In this document: positions 18,317 to 27,796 of the stretch, in pieces
How the letters are laid out: each line of letters opens with the position of its first letter
Position numbering within the stretch: position 1 is the first letter of the stretch
Assembly: GCF_018918005.1 (NCBI RefSeq)
Contig: NZ_JAHLPR010000019.1
Location: 33,355 to 97,354, forward strand
DNA length: 64,000 nt
Source: Paenibacillus sp. MSJ-34
GTDB lineage: Bacteria > Bacillota > Bacilli > Paenibacillales > Paenibacillaceae
Direction: 5' to 3'
Notes under the pieces: generated by a model
Databases searched by the model: none
What the model was told of the DNA's origin: nothing
The model's input: the letters and a program-made list of their open reading frames with translations, nothing else
Made by a program: the position numbers and the translations under genes

Positions 18317-19660
18317 TTACTCGCTATCCTCGAGGGAAGCCGCCGCGCTTCGCCGTTTATACAGCTTAATGCGAGAAATCCGCAAATGATCCGTTTCTTC
18401 GACGGCGAATTCGTATTCATGCCTTTTCACGGATTGTCCCCGCAGGGGAGGAATTTCAATTTGCGAATAGAGCCATCCGCCGATCGTATCGAAATCGTCA
18501 GAATCGATATCGAGGCCGAAATAATCGTTGACGACGTCGATGAGCAACAGCCCGTCAATCGAATATTCATCATCTCCGACTTTCTCGATGCCCGGTCTTT
18601 CCTCGTCAAATTCGTCCTGAATTTCCCCAACGATTTCCTCCATAATATCTTCCAGCGTCACCAGACCGGAAGTTCCTCCGTACTCGTCGATTAAAATCGC
18701 GATTTGCGATTTGTTTTTCTGCATCATTTTCAACAAGGTGCTGATTTGTATCGATTCCGGAACCGATGCAATCGGCCGGATCATGGCTCCCATGCCTTGA
18801 TCGCGGATTCGGTTCGCCATTTCCCGTGCTTTCAACAAATCTTTCACGTGAATGAACCCGATTATATGATCCTTGTCTTGATCGCAAACCGGGTATCTCG
18901 TCTTCATTTCTTTGAGCGCGATTTCCTTGTTCTCTTCTTGGGACAAATTCGTATATAAGCAGATCATCTCCGTGCGCGGTATCATAATTTCCCTTGCCGT
19001 CCTGTCGGCAAATTCGAATATATTGTCGACCAGCGTTAATTCGGTGTTATCGATTAGTCCGCTTTGGTTGCTTTCTTTCATCAAAATCCGGATTTCCTCT
19101 TCCGTATGCGCCGATTCATGTTCGGAGGCCGGCGCGATGCCGAACGATCTCAGCAATCCGTTCGCGAGGCCGTTCAGTATCCAAATAAACGGATACATCG
19201 TCTTATAGAAAACGACCAGCGGCGGCGCGGACAGCAGCGTAACTTTTTCCGCCATCCGAATGGCCATCGACTTCGGAGCCAATTCGCCCAGCACGATATG
19301 CAAAATCGTAATCAGCGCGAAGGCGATAATGAACGAAACGGTATGAATCAATGCATCGCCCAACCCTAACGAATGGAAAAGAGGCCTCAGCAAATCGGCC
19401 ACCGCCGGTTCGCCGATCCAGCCGAGCCCCAGCGAGGCGAGGGTAATGCCCAGTTGGGTTGCCGATAAATAGGAATCGAGATTGTCCACGACGTTTCTGG
19501 CGAAATTCGCCCGTTTCTCCCCTTTTTGGATCAGTGCGTCGATTCGGCTGCCTCTTACTTTGACCATGGCGAACTCCGCCGCGACGAAAAAACCGTTTAA
19601 TAATACAAGCAGCAGAACGAGAAATAAATTCAATACAGCGCCAGGCAACGGACCGTTCAA
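18317..19660 (-). CDS. CNNM/CorC (HlyC) family transporter with CBS domains
   Basis: This 447-residue protein has a DUF21/CNNM membrane domain (from LNLFLVLLLVLLNGFFVAAEFAM in segments to about residue 190), a CBS pair (IMIPRTEMICLY; FIHVKDLLKA; IDEYGGTSGLVTLEDIMEEIVG) and a CorC_HlyC domain at the C-terminus. Relatives export magnesium or cobalt; older annotations call them hemolysins. The start is TTG 19660. Its only strong ribosome binding site (AAAGGAGGTGAA) lies 42 bases upstream and is separated from the start by a hairpin. Confidence 0.9.
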   Translation of the reverse strand: MNGPLPGAVLNLFLVLLLVLLNGFFVAAEFAMVKVRGSRIDALIQKGEKRANFARNVVDNLDSYLSATQLGITLASLGLGWIGEPAVADLLRPLFHSLGLGDALIHTVSFIIAFALITILHIVLGELAPKSMAIRMAEKVTLLSAPPLVVFYKTMYPFIWILNGLANGLLRSFGIAPASEHESAHTEEEIRILMKESNQSGLIDNTELTLVDNIFEFADRTAREIMIPRTEMICLYTNLSQEENKEIALKEMKTRYPVCDQDKDHIIGFIHVKDLLKAREMANRIRDQGMGAMIRPIASVPESIQISTLLKMMQKNKSQIAILIDEYGGTSGLVTLEDIMEEIVGEIQDEFDEERPGIEKVGDDEYSIDGLLLIDVVNDYFGLDIDSDDFDTIGGWLYSQIEIPPLRGQSVKRHEYEFAVEETDHLRISRIKLYKRRSAAASLEDSE

Positions 19661-19710
19661 CCTAGTCCCTATCCCGCCCGTCCGTGCAGACGGATAGGTT
19701 CACCTCCTTT
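19658..19710 (-). promoter_or_regulatory. Hairpin between the ribosome binding site and the TTG start
   Basis: On the minus strand AAAGGAGGTGAA (19710-19699) is followed at once by CCTATCC (19698-19692), a loop region, and GGATAGG (19674-19668), which pair perfectly. Seven bases later comes the TTG start. Looping out the 31-base hairpin reduces the spacing from GGAGG to the start from 42 to 11 bases. Confidence 0.55.
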
Positions 19711-19734
19711 CGTTTGTTCATGCCGGTAGCGATG

Positions 19735-20829
19735 TCAGGAGCCTTTGCCGCTGAAGCGCCCTTTGATCGCATGCACCGCAACGTAAACGATCGGTATGAG
19801 TTGCACTAACAGCATATAGAAGGTCAGGCCAGTTGAGTTCAACGTTTTGGCAAAGAGCGTCTGCTCCTTTGAGAACAAGTGGGCAATGGTCACAATCAGC
19901 GCTCCGATAAGAAACGTCGTTGTTTTCGGATCGCGGAAGCCGACGATTTGAGCCAGCAACTTGGATGCGATAAATATTAACAAGCTGTCTTTGATGAGCA
20001 GCGTTGTCGACCAGACAGAAAGAACGAGCGGATCGATGTTTTCCAGAAACTGCCCGATCTCCGCAAACCGGATCATTTCCAGCATTGTAAACCTTAAATT
20101 TGAGCCTAGATACGGGCCGAACAACAATAGAGCCATATACCAGAAAACAAGGACGGAGAGCCAGGCGATGACGCTTCCCAAAAAGGCGTAGCGCATCAAT
20201 TTCTTTTCTTGCTTTAAATGCGGGAACAAAAATAGAAGCAGCACGATTTCGCCGAACCACGGGATGGTGTAGAAGAACGAATCAAGTACTTTCTGCCATT
20301 CGAAATCGGTAATCATTCCAATACTCATGCTGTAATTCGCGCTTGGCATTAATGCGGGAATAATGAGCAGGAGACTGATAAACGACAGCAGGAAAAAAAT
20401 ATCCGCCAAATAGACGATCGTTCGAATGCCGAGACGGGCGGCCAAACATGTGCAGAACACGAAAATGGACGAAACGACCCAATCCGGCGTGTTGGCCAAA
20501 TAGATCGAGCTGAAGAAGATCGTAAATTCCTCCACATTGAGCGAAGCGAGATGGATGCAATAAAAACAAAAGACGCATACAAAAAAGTAATGCGGCCATT
20601 TGCCGACAACTTTGCCGCCGAATTCCACCCATGACTTGTCCAGATTCATCTGCCCGAGGCGGATAGCGAAATAAGCTAAAACAAGACTGATCGTATAGGC
20701 GGCGAGAAGCGATATCCACCCTTGATAATCCGCCTTCTCCAGCAAAGGACGGATTAAAAAGGCAAACGGCGCGGATAGAAGGTATACCATCCAAAATCGT
20801 GAAAATTGCGAACCCGATATAAATTTCAT
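19735..20829 (-). CDS. Spore germination permease, GerB (GerAB/YndE) family
   Basis: This is the B subunit of a nutrient germinant receptor: an amino acid permease-like protein of 364 residues with about ten membrane helices, in the spore inner membrane. The family pattern is clear from ISGSQFSRFWMVYLLS through SWVEFGGKVVGKWPHY to the C-terminal helices. The frame runs far upstream, but ATG 20829 has GGAGGGTGG right before it. It is the last gene of an A-C-small-B operon and begins 20 bases after the small gene. Confidence 0.9.
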   Translation of the reverse strand: MKFISGSQFSRFWMVYLLSAPFAFLIRPLLEKADYQGWISLLAAYTISLVLAYFAIRLGQMNLDKSWVEFGGKVVGKWPHYFFVCVFCFYCIHLASLNVEEFTIFFSSIYLANTPDWVVSSIFVFCTCLAARLGIRTIVYLADIFFLLSFISLLLIIPALMPSANYSMSIGMITDFEWQKVLDSFFYTIPWFGEIVLLLFLFPHLKQEKKLMRYAFLGSVIAWLSVLVFWYMALLLFGPYLGSNLRFTMLEMIRFAEIGQFLENIDPLVLSVWSTTLLIKDSLLIFIASKLLAQIVGFRDPKTTTFLIGALIVTIAHLFSKEQTLFAKTLNSTGLTFYMLLVQLIPIVYVAVHAIKGRFSGKGS

Positions 20830-20849
20830 GCGGCCACCCTCCTGTTTCA

Positions 20850-21062
20850 TTATGGAAACCATCGATCCATCCAGCCGAACAGAAACGACACGATTGTATT
20901 CGGCGTCGCCAAAGACCTTAACGGGATGGAGAGCATCATGTAAACGAAGAAAACGAACCAGACGCAAATATAAGCCGCTTTTTCGTAGGTTCTGCTATTG
21001 CGGCGAACCATTCTCCAATCGAACAAGCCGATGCAGATCATTACAACCGTTACAATTGCCAT
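20850..21062 (-). CDS. Small two-helix membrane protein in germinant receptor operon (D-subunit-like)
   Basis: This 70-residue protein has two predicted membrane helices (AIVTVVMICIGLF and AAYICVWFVFFVYMMLSIPL) joined by a basic loop. It lies between the C and B receptor genes, 4 bases after the C gene stop, with GAGGTGAGG as ribosome binding site. Small two-helix D subunits that tune germination are known at gerA-type loci (for example GerKD in B. subtilis). Assignment to that class is by size, topology and position, since the sequence itself carries no defining motif. Confidence 0.75.
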   Translation of the reverse strand: MAIVTVVMICIGLFDWRMVRRNSRTYEKAAYICVWFVFFVYMMLSIPLRSLATPNTIVSFLFGWMDRWFP

Positions 21063-21066
21063 GTCC

Positions 21067-22248
21067 TCACCTCATCTTCTCATGCTGCCAAAAAGGCACC
21101 GTTTCCGAGCCGAAATGTGAAATTCGAATATTGGCTTGAATCTGAATATCGACATTTTCTTTATAATAATCGCGCCAATGGTCTTTAATTTCTCTCCATT
21201 TGCGGGGATATCGCCAGTCGACGATCGAGCCGAGCATTAAAATGTCCGATTTCAGCCGTTGGGTCTTTTTCAGCATCGCCAGTGCGTCGGAACGGATATC
21301 GTCCGCGAATTTTTGCTCGATTTTATGCACGATCTTCGGATCCAATAAGTCTTTGCTTGAGACTGCCGACAGTACATCCGCCTCCGCGGTTAGCGTAATG
21401 TGAAACAAGATTTTGTTTCCGGACAATTGCGGGCGAATTTGTCTTTTTAATTGGCGCATCGTGACGCTAATCTTCTCTTTGCCCCCATCCAGCTCTACGG
21501 TTCGTATTTGACTTTGATGCGACTTGTTCAGCCATAACAACATTCTCGTCTCTTTCATATTCAAAGTGCCGACAAGTTTACCGTTGCTGAACAAAGCTGC
21601 GCCGTCGGTGCCGGCCCACGGCGTTTCTTTTCCTTTCTCGCTAACCGCCTTCACTTTCCCGAACGTCAAAATGCTCGCGGCAACGTCCTGGCCGGCGATG
21701 ACCGCTTCCAAATAGTTTTTGACGCTCGTTTGCATCAACACTTTTAAATTGACGAATTCGCGCAGCACTTCAGTAGGCGTACGCTCGTAGATGGGAGTCA
21801 ACTCCGTAATTTCCGTCGATTTGCCGGGCGCGACGATGATGTAAGTTTTCAAATGAAATTGCGGTTGGCGGATGAGCCATTCGAACAATTCTTTCGTTCC
21901 TTGTTCCGCATACTCCCGTCCCATGACAATAATCCGAGTTTGGCCCCACGTCAATTTGCGCGTCAAATCGTCTTGAATTTTTTGCATCGCTTCCGGGAAC
22001 GTTTTTCCGGATTTCGTCACGGTAGCGTACGGGTTGCCCGACGAACTCGGCCCCCCCGCTTCCGCGCCCGACGTCATACGGTTCGTCAGGGGAGTGGCTA
22101 TCGTTAACAGCACTTCCCCCGGAACGGGCGATTTGTCGACGAACAACCCGCTGACGAACGTTCTGTCGTTCAATTCGATCGTCGACCAGCAGCCGGACAA
22201 CAATACACTGATGGCGCATAAAAGAACCCCGATTTTGCAAACTTTCAT
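21067..22248 (-). CDS. Spore germination lipoprotein, Ger(x)C family
   Basis: This is the C subunit of a germinant receptor, a lipoprotein of 393 residues. The signal peptide ends in a lipobox with the modified cysteine at position 20 (SVLLSGC), followed by the family opening WSTIELNDRTFVSGLFVD. The C-terminal domain has the KTQRLKSDILMLGSIV and WREIKDHWRDYY blocks. Its ATG overlaps the stop of the A-subunit gene by 4 bases, a sign of translational coupling. Confidence 0.93.
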   Translation of the reverse strand: MKVCKIGVLLCAISVLLSGCWSTIELNDRTFVSGLFVDKSPVPGEVLLTIATPLTNRMTSGAEAGGPSSSGNPYATVTKSGKTFPEAMQKIQDDLTRKLTWGQTRIIVMGREYAEQGTKELFEWLIRQPQFHLKTYIIVAPGKSTEITELTPIYERTPTEVLREFVNLKVLMQTSVKNYLEAVIAGQDVAASILTFGKVKAVSEKGKETPWAGTDGAALFSNGKLVGTLNMKETRMLLWLNKSHQSQIRTVELDGGKEKISVTMRQLKRQIRPQLSGNKILFHITLTAEADVLSAVSSKDLLDPKIVHKIEQKFADDIRSDALAMLKKTQRLKSDILMLGSIVDWRYPRKWREIKDHWRDYYKENVDIQIQANIRISHFGSETVPFWQHEKMR

Positions 22249-23723
22249 ACGATCTTGTCCTTATCTTTTTTGATATGGGTATCTTGCCGGCGCTCGTCAC
22301 GGTTTTCATACGTCCCGGGACGATCAATCATTTTCTTCCAAGGCGCTCGAACAAACGTATCCTTCCAGTCTTTGAACACGATCGGCGCCAGCGGACTCAT
22401 ATACGGGATCCCGAACGATTGCAGCGATACCAGATGGCAAATAATAAGGAACAGGCCTAGAATGATGCCGAGCATGCCGAATGTCCCGGCCAAAATCATA
22501 ATCGGAAAACGCAACAGCCGAAACGCGAGCGCAAGCTCGAAATTGGGCGTAATGAATGACGCGATTCCCGTTAAGGCAACGACGATGACCATGGGGGCGG
22601 AGATGATTCCCGCCTGAACGGCAGCCTGTCCGATGACGATGCCTCCGATAATCGATACCGTCTGTCCGATCGGCTTCGGAATGCGAATTCCCGCTTCTCG
22701 GAGCCCTTCGAACGTAATTTCCATCATAAAAGCTTCGACAAGCGCCGGAAAAGGAATATGCTCGCGCGAGGAAGCGATCGTAATCAGCAAGTTGGACGGT
22801 ATCATTTCCGGATGGAACGTCGTGACAGCGATATAGAGAGAAGGCAGCAAAAAAGAAACAAAGATGAATAGATAGCGGATCCAGCGGATCCATGTCGTAG
22901 CGAAAAACCGTTGAAAATAATCTTCGGCGGCCTGCATCAGCGAAAAAAAGGTGACCGGTACGATGACGGCGCTCGGCGTTCCTTCCACCAACAGCCCGAC
23001 CCGGCCTTCCATGAGAGAGGACACGACCGTATCCGGTCTTTCCGTGTACTGCACGAGCGGAAACGGGGTATAGGTCGTAGACTCAATCTGCTCCACAATA
23101 TAGCTGACTCCGAGCACCCCGTCCATCTTTATCCCTTCCAATTTTTCCTTTAATCCGGTCAACACTTCCTGGTTCACCAATCCGTCGATGTAAAACAAAC
23201 ATATATCCGAATTGGAATATTTGCCTATTTTATAATGCTGAATTTTAAAATCCGGGTGTTTCACGAGATGCCTGATCAAGGAAATGTTCGAATCCATATC
23301 CTCGATGAACGCTACCTGCGGTCCGACGATAACCATTTCGTTTTTTGCTTCGGCAATCGACCTTTTCTGGTAGTTCGTCAAGGGCAATATAAATATATCG
23401 CTTAATCCGCGAATGTGGCACGCCGTTTTCCCTTCCAGCACACAAGTTACCGCTTCGGCTACGGACGCCGTTTGCTCGATTATCATCGGAAAGACGTTTC
23501 CATTTGAAATCGATTGATTGAGCTCGACTGGGGTTTGCTGCTGCGCCGCCTTGATCAAAGGAGTCAGCACGCTTTCTTGCAGCATGTTTGAATCGGTAAT
23601 GCTCGGTATATAAATAAGGACGCAAGCAGCGCCCCCTTGGAGCTCGACTTCGTGATATACGACATCGGAAATGCCCTGCATCGCTTCTTTAAATTGTTGG
23701 AGCGTATCCGCCACCTCTGTCAT
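22245..23723 (-). CDS. Spore germination protein, GerA family (receptor A subunit)
   Basis: This is the A subunit of a nutrient germinant receptor, 492 residues. It has the N-terminal cytosolic domain (SDICLFYIDGLVN, LVEGTPSAVIVPVTFFS) followed by about five membrane segments and the conserved FPALVEAFMMEITFEGLREAG block. ATG 23723 has GGGTG upstream. It leads a four-gene operon and sits downstream of the rarA terminator. The forespore sigma-G promoter expected for such operons is not obvious. Confidence 0.93.
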   Translation of the reverse strand: MTEVADTLQQFKEAMQGISDVVYHEVELQGGAACVLIYIPSITDSNMLQESVLTPLIKAAQQQTPVELNQSISNGNVFPMIIEQTASVAEAVTCVLEGKTACHIRGLSDIFILPLTNYQKRSIAEAKNEMVIVGPQVAFIEDMDSNISLIRHLVKHPDFKIQHYKIGKYSNSDICLFYIDGLVNQEVLTGLKEKLEGIKMDGVLGVSYIVEQIESTTYTPFPLVQYTERPDTVVSSLMEGRVGLLVEGTPSAVIVPVTFFSLMQAAEDYFQRFFATTWIRWIRYLFIFVSFLLPSLYIAVTTFHPEMIPSNLLITIASSREHIPFPALVEAFMMEITFEGLREAGIRIPKPIGQTVSIIGGIVIGQAAVQAGIISAPMVIVVALTGIASFITPNFELALAFRLLRFPIMILAGTFGMLGIILGLFLIICHLVSLQSFGIPYMSPLAPIVFKDWKDTFVRAPWKKMIDRPGTYENRDERRQDTHIKKDKDKIV

Positions 23724-23806
23724 GTTATTTTCACCCGATTCTCGCTTTTGAGCGATAGGTTCCCCAATTTTGTTAATTTTTACTCTTTAGGCCTATTTCG
23801 CACATG

Positions 23807-23837
23807 AAAAAACCCGAGGCGTAAGCAACCTCAGGTT
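23807..23837 (-). terminator. Terminator after rarA
   Basis: On the minus strand AACCTGAGG pairs with CCTCGGGTT (positions 23837-23811), followed by a run of T residues to 23807. It separates rarA from the germination operon. Confidence 0.88.
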
Positions 23838-23848
23838 TCATAACAGCT

Positions 23849-25174
23849 TTATTCATTGTCCGGCGAACGTCCGCGCCGCCGCTGCTGATTCGCTTTAATT
23901 TTTTGTTCCGTCCCTTGTTCGCTTGCTTGGTAAAATACGCGGTTGCGAATCGATTCCGGCAAATAATCTTGTTCGACATAATGCCCGGGATAATCATGCG
24001 GATATTTGTACCCCTTATGCCCGAGCTTGTCCGCTCCCTTATAATGCGTATCGCGCAAATGAAGCGGCACCTCGGCCGATTTGATCTGATCGAATGCGTC
24101 CATGACTCTTCCGATCGCCACCGCTACCGCATTCGATTTCGGGCTCTCCACCGCGAACAGAATCGCCTGGGCGACGATATATTTCGCTTCGGGCCAGCCG
24201 ATGCGCTGATATGCCTCCAAAGCGCTTACCGCTTGCACCATCGCCTGCGGGTTGGCGAGTCCGATGTCTTCGCTGCACGCAACGGTCAAGCGGCGGATGA
24301 ACACCATCGGATCCATGCCCAGCTTCTCCACAGCGTACAGAAACCAGAACAGCGCGGCGTCGCTTGAGCCGCGCACGCTTTTGTGAAACGCGGACAAGAC
24401 GTCGTACTGCGTCGATTCGTCCGCGCGCACCGTCGGACGGCGGATCGATTCTTCCGCCGCGGACAGCGTCACGCGCACGCTGCCATCCTCGTTCGGCGGC
24501 GTCGTCATCGCCGCAAGTTCCAGCGCGTTCAACGCGCGCCGAATGTCGCCGTTCGCCATTTCGGCGATATGCAGAAGCGCCTCTTCATCGGCTTGCAGAC
24601 GCATGAACCCAAGCCCTTTGTCCGCGTCGGACAAAGCGCGCTTCATCGCCGCAAGCGAATGCTCCTTCGCCAGCGGATGCAACTGGAACAGCGTCGAACG
24701 GCTCATTAACGCCCCGTTCACATAATGGAACGGATTTTCCGTCGTTGCGCCGATAAACACGATAATCCCTTTCTCCACTGCGGGAAGAAGCGCGTCCTGC
24801 CTCGAACTGTTGAAGCGGTGAACCTCGTCCAGAAAAAGAATCGTTTTCGTGCCATACATCGATTTATTCGTTTTGGCCTGCTCGATGACTTCCCGCACGT
24901 CTTTGACAGAGGCATCCACAGCGTTCAGCCGCACGAAATCGCCTTTCGTCTGCTTGGAGATAATATGGGCCAGCGTCGTCTTGCCGCAGCCCGGCGGACC
25001 GTACAGCAAGATGGACGACACTTGGTCGGCCTCGATCGCCCTGCGCAGCAATTTGCCCGGGCCGACGATATGCTCTTGCCCGATATATTCGTCAAGCGTC
25101 TCGGGACGCATCCGGTCCGCGAGCAGTCGCTGCGACGGCTCCGTTTCCGCCTGATAAGAGAATAGATCCATCAT
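23849..25174 (-). CDS. rarA: Replication-associated recombination protein A (RarA/MgsA, YrvN)
   Basis: This is an AAA+ ATPase that acts at stalled replication forks, 441 residues. The Walker A motif GPPGCGKTT is at 59-67 and Walker B is LFLDEVHRF. The C-terminal MgsA region is present (HKSVRGSSDAALFWFLYAVEKLG). Two ATG codons begin the gene with AAAGGTG before them. It is 11 bases after tcdA, the same order as yrvM-yrvN in B. subtilis. There cymR follows directly; here about ten kilobases separate them. Confidence 0.94.
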   Translation of the reverse strand: MMDLFSYQAETEPSQRLLADRMRPETLDEYIGQEHIVGPGKLLRRAIEADQVSSILLYGPPGCGKTTLAHIISKQTKGDFVRLNAVDASVKDVREVIEQAKTNKSMYGTKTILFLDEVHRFNSSRQDALLPAVEKGIIVFIGATTENPFHYVNGALMSRSTLFQLHPLAKEHSLAAMKRALSDADKGLGFMRLQADEEALLHIAEMANGDIRRALNALELAAMTTPPNEDGSVRVTLSAAEESIRRPTVRADESTQYDVLSAFHKSVRGSSDAALFWFLYAVEKLGMDPMVFIRRLTVACSEDIGLANPQAMVQAVSALEAYQRIGWPEAKYIVAQAILFAVESPKSNAVAVAIGRVMDAFDQIKSAEVPLHLRDTHYKGADKLGHKGYKYPHDYPGHYVEQDYLPESIRNRVFYQASEQGTEQKIKANQQRRRGRSPDNE

Positions 25175-25185
25175 CGTTCACACCT

Positions 25186-25926
25186 TTATTGATCGAGCAA
25201 ATCCTTCACGACGACGCTAACCATAATCAATCCCGCCACCGGCGGCACGAACGAGTTGCTCGCCGGCGGCTGCTGCGCCTTGCGAATTTCCGGCGCCGTT
25301 TCCGGCACAATCCGCTGGGTCACGTCCGGCCGCGGCTTGATCGGTTCTTCCGTCGAGAAAACGACCTTCACGCCCTTTTTAATGCCGTCCTTGCGCAGCT
25401 TCTGGCGGATGACGCGGGCCATCGGATCTACCGACGTTTTGGAAATGTCGGCTACCTGGAACCGTGTCGGATCCATTTTGTTGGCCGCCCCCATACTGGA
25501 GATGATCGGCACGTTTCGTTCGAGACATTGCTTGATCAGATGAATTTTATACGAAATCGTATCGGAAGCGTCAATAACGTAGTCTAAGGGATAAGCGAAC
25601 AATTGCTCGTACGTCTCTTCCGTGTAGAACATATTTAAAGCGATCGCGTCGCATTCCGGATTGATCAATCGAATCCGCTCCTGCATCAGCTCCGCCTTCT
25701 TCTGGCCTACCGTCGTCGTCAAGGCATGGATTTGCCGGTTAATGTTCGTAATGTCGACAGTATCCTTGTCGATCATCACGATGCGCCCGATGCCCGTACG
25801 CGCAAGCGCCTCGGCAGCGATCGAACCGACGCCGCCGATGCCGAGAACGGCCACCGTGCTGTTTTTCATTCGTTCCAAACCTTCCGGCCCGATCGCGAGC
25901 TCGGTTCGGGAAAATTGATGAAGCAT
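25186..25926 (-). CDS. tcdA: tRNA threonylcarbamoyladenosine dehydratase (TcdA/YrvM)
   Basis: This E1-like (ThiF/MoeB/HesA) enzyme of 246 residues dehydrates t6A to cyclic ct6A at position 37 of ANN-decoding tRNAs. The nucleotide motif GIGGVGS is at 29-35, followed by IDKDTVDITNINRQ and the CsdL-type YVIDASDTISYK and SSMGAANKMDP blocks. It lies 36 bases after aspS and directly before rarA, the conserved aspS-yrvM-yrvN order. Confidence 0.93.
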   Translation of the reverse strand: MLHQFSRTELAIGPEGLERMKNSTVAVLGIGGVGSIAAEALARTGIGRIVMIDKDTVDITNINRQIHALTTTVGQKKAELMQERIRLINPECDAIALNMFYTEETYEQLFAYPLDYVIDASDTISYKIHLIKQCLERNVPIISSMGAANKMDPTRFQVADISKTSVDPMARVIRQKLRKDGIKKGVKVVFSTEEPIKPRPDVTQRIVPETAPEIRKAQQPPASNSFVPPVAGLIMVSVVVKDLLDQ

Positions 25927-25962
25927 ACGTGTCCTATTCCCCTTTTCTATCCGGATTGCTCA

Positions 25963-27744
25963 TTATTTTTTCTCTTCGCCCGGCTTTTTCGCCAGCTTAA
26001 TATGCAGTTCTTCCAATTGAGCCGGATCTACTTCCGACGGCGCGGCGCTCATTAAATCGGTCGCGCTTGCCGTTTTCGGGAAGGCAATCGTTTCGCGCAA
26101 GTTGGTGCGTCCCGCCAGCAGCATGACCAAACGGTCGAACCCGAATGCGATGCCGCCGTGCGGAGGCGTCCCGTACTCGAACGCGTCGAGCAAATAGCCG
26201 AATTTCTCTTTCGCTTGTTCCGGGGAAAATCCAAGCGCGTTAAACATTTTTTCCTGCACATCGCGTTTGAAAATCCGCATCGAACCGCCGCCCACTTCGT
26301 AACCGTTAAGCACGAGGTCGTAAGCTTGAGCGCGGATTTGGCCCGGATCCGTATCGAAGTAGGCCAGATCTTCGTCTTTCGGGCGGGTAAACGGATGATG
26401 CTCCGCCACATAACGCTTCGCTTCCTCGTCATAGCCGAGAAGCGGGAAGTCGACAACCCAGGCGAATTTGAACTGGCTGTCGTCGATCAAGCCGAGCTGG
26501 CGCCCGATCTTCAGGCGCAAATTGCCCAGCACGTCGGCAACGATCTTCTTGTTGTCTGCGGAGAACAAGAGCAGGTCGCCTTCTTCCGCGCCGGTCCGTT
26601 CTTTAATGGCCTCGATCTCCTGCTCGGACATAAATTTTACGATCGGCCCTTTGAATTCGCCGTCCTTCACTTGAATCCAGGCAAGTCCTTTCGCTCCGTA
26701 ACGAGCGGCGAATGGCCCCAAATCGTCGATCTCCTTCCGGCTCCACGTGCCGCACCCTTTGGCGTTCAAACATTTCACTTCCCCGCCCTTTTCAATGACG
26801 GAAGCGAACACTTTAACGCCGCTATTCGCGACGATATCGTTCAATTCGACCAATTCCAGGCCAAACCGCAAATCCGGTTTGTCGGAGCCGTATTTGCCCA
26901 TGGCATCCGCGTAGCTGATCCGTTGGAACGGCGTCGGAATTTCGATTTGCAGCGTTTCGCGGAATAACTTGGCCATCAGTTGCTCCATCATGCCGAGCAA
27001 TTGATCCTGCGACAAGAAGGATGTCTCGATGTCCACTTGCGTAAACTCCGGCTGTCTGTCCGCGCGCAAATCTTCGTCCCGGAAACAGCGCGCAATTTGA
27101 TAATAACGCTCGATGCCGCCGACCATGAGCAATTGCTTGAAAATTTGCGGCGACTGCGGCAAAGCGAAAAATTCGCCCGGATGCACGCGGCTCGGCACAA
27201 GATAATCGCGCGCGCCTTCCGGCGAGCTTTTGATCAAGATCGGGGTTTCTACTTCGATAAACCCTTCGCCGTCAAGGAAATCGCGGAATACTTTCGCCGC
27301 TTTCGAACGAAGCAGCAGCGTCTTCTGCATTTCCGGCCGGCGCAAATCCAAATAACGGTATTTCAAGCGCAGCGATTCGTCGATTTCGATCCCGTCTTCG
27401 ATGAAGAAGGGCGGATTTTTCGCCGCGTTTAAAATTTCGATTTCCGTTACTCTCACTTCGATTTCGCCTGTCGGCAAATTCGGATTGAACGTTTCCGGAT
27501 CGCGCTCCACCACTTGTCCGGTTACGGACAAGACGTATTCGTTGCGCGCGCGGTCGGCGATTAGCAGCGCTTCGCCGGAGAAGTCCGGATTGAATACGAT
27601 TTGCATCATGCCGGTTCTGTCGCGCAGATCGATGAATAGCACGCCCCCCAAGTCGCGGCGGCGCTGCACCCAACCGTTCAAAGTAACCGTTTCGCCGACA
27701 TTTGCTTTTGTTAAAATACCGCAGTGATGAGTTTTTAGCTTCAT
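25963..27744 (-). CDS. aspS: Aspartyl-tRNA synthetase
   Basis: This charges tRNA-Asp. At 593 residues it has the bacterial domain plan: OB-fold anticodon domain ([20 protein letters not shown]), class II core with motif 2 ([16 protein letters not shown]), the bacterial GAD insertion and motif 3 ([15 protein letters not shown]). It follows hisS by 52 bases with no terminator between, so the hisS T-box leader probably governs both genes, as in Bacillus. Confidence 0.97.
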   Translation of the reverse strand: MKLKTHHCGILTKANVGETVTLNGWVQRRRDLGGVLFIDLRDRTGMMQIVFNPDFSGEALLIADRARNEYVLSVTGQVVERDPETFNPNLPTGEIEVRVTEIEILNAAKNPPFFIEDGIEIDESLRLKYRYLDLRRPEMQKTLLLRSKAAKVFRDFLDGEGFIEVETPILIKSSPEGARDYLVPSRVHPGEFFALPQSPQIFKQLLMVGGIERYYQIARCFRDEDLRADRQPEFTQVDIETSFLSQDQLLGMMEQLMAKLFRETLQIEIPTPFQRISYADAMGKYGSDKPDLRFGLELVELNDIVANSGVKVFASVIEKGGEVKCLNAKGCGTWSRKEIDDLGPFAARYGAKGLAWIQVKDGEFKGPIVKFMSEQEIEAIKERTGAEEGDLLLFSADNKKIVADVLGNLRLKIGRQLGLIDDSQFKFAWVVDFPLLGYDEEAKRYVAEHHPFTRPKDEDLAYFDTDPGQIRAQAYDLVLNGYEVGGGSMRIFKRDVQEKMFNALGFSPEQAKEKFGYLLDAFEYGTPPHGGIAFGFDRLVMLLAGRTNLRETIAFPKTASATDLMSAAPSEVDPAQLEELHIKLAKKPGEEKK

Positions 27745-27796
27745 TTATGATCGTCCCCTTTATGGAATATGTTCTTATGCCAGCCGTGAATTCCGT

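Noticed and set aside
23724..23806. Sigma-G promoter before the germination operon
   Set aside because: Some A-rich hexamers are present, but none fits both -35 and -10 consensus at the proper spacing.
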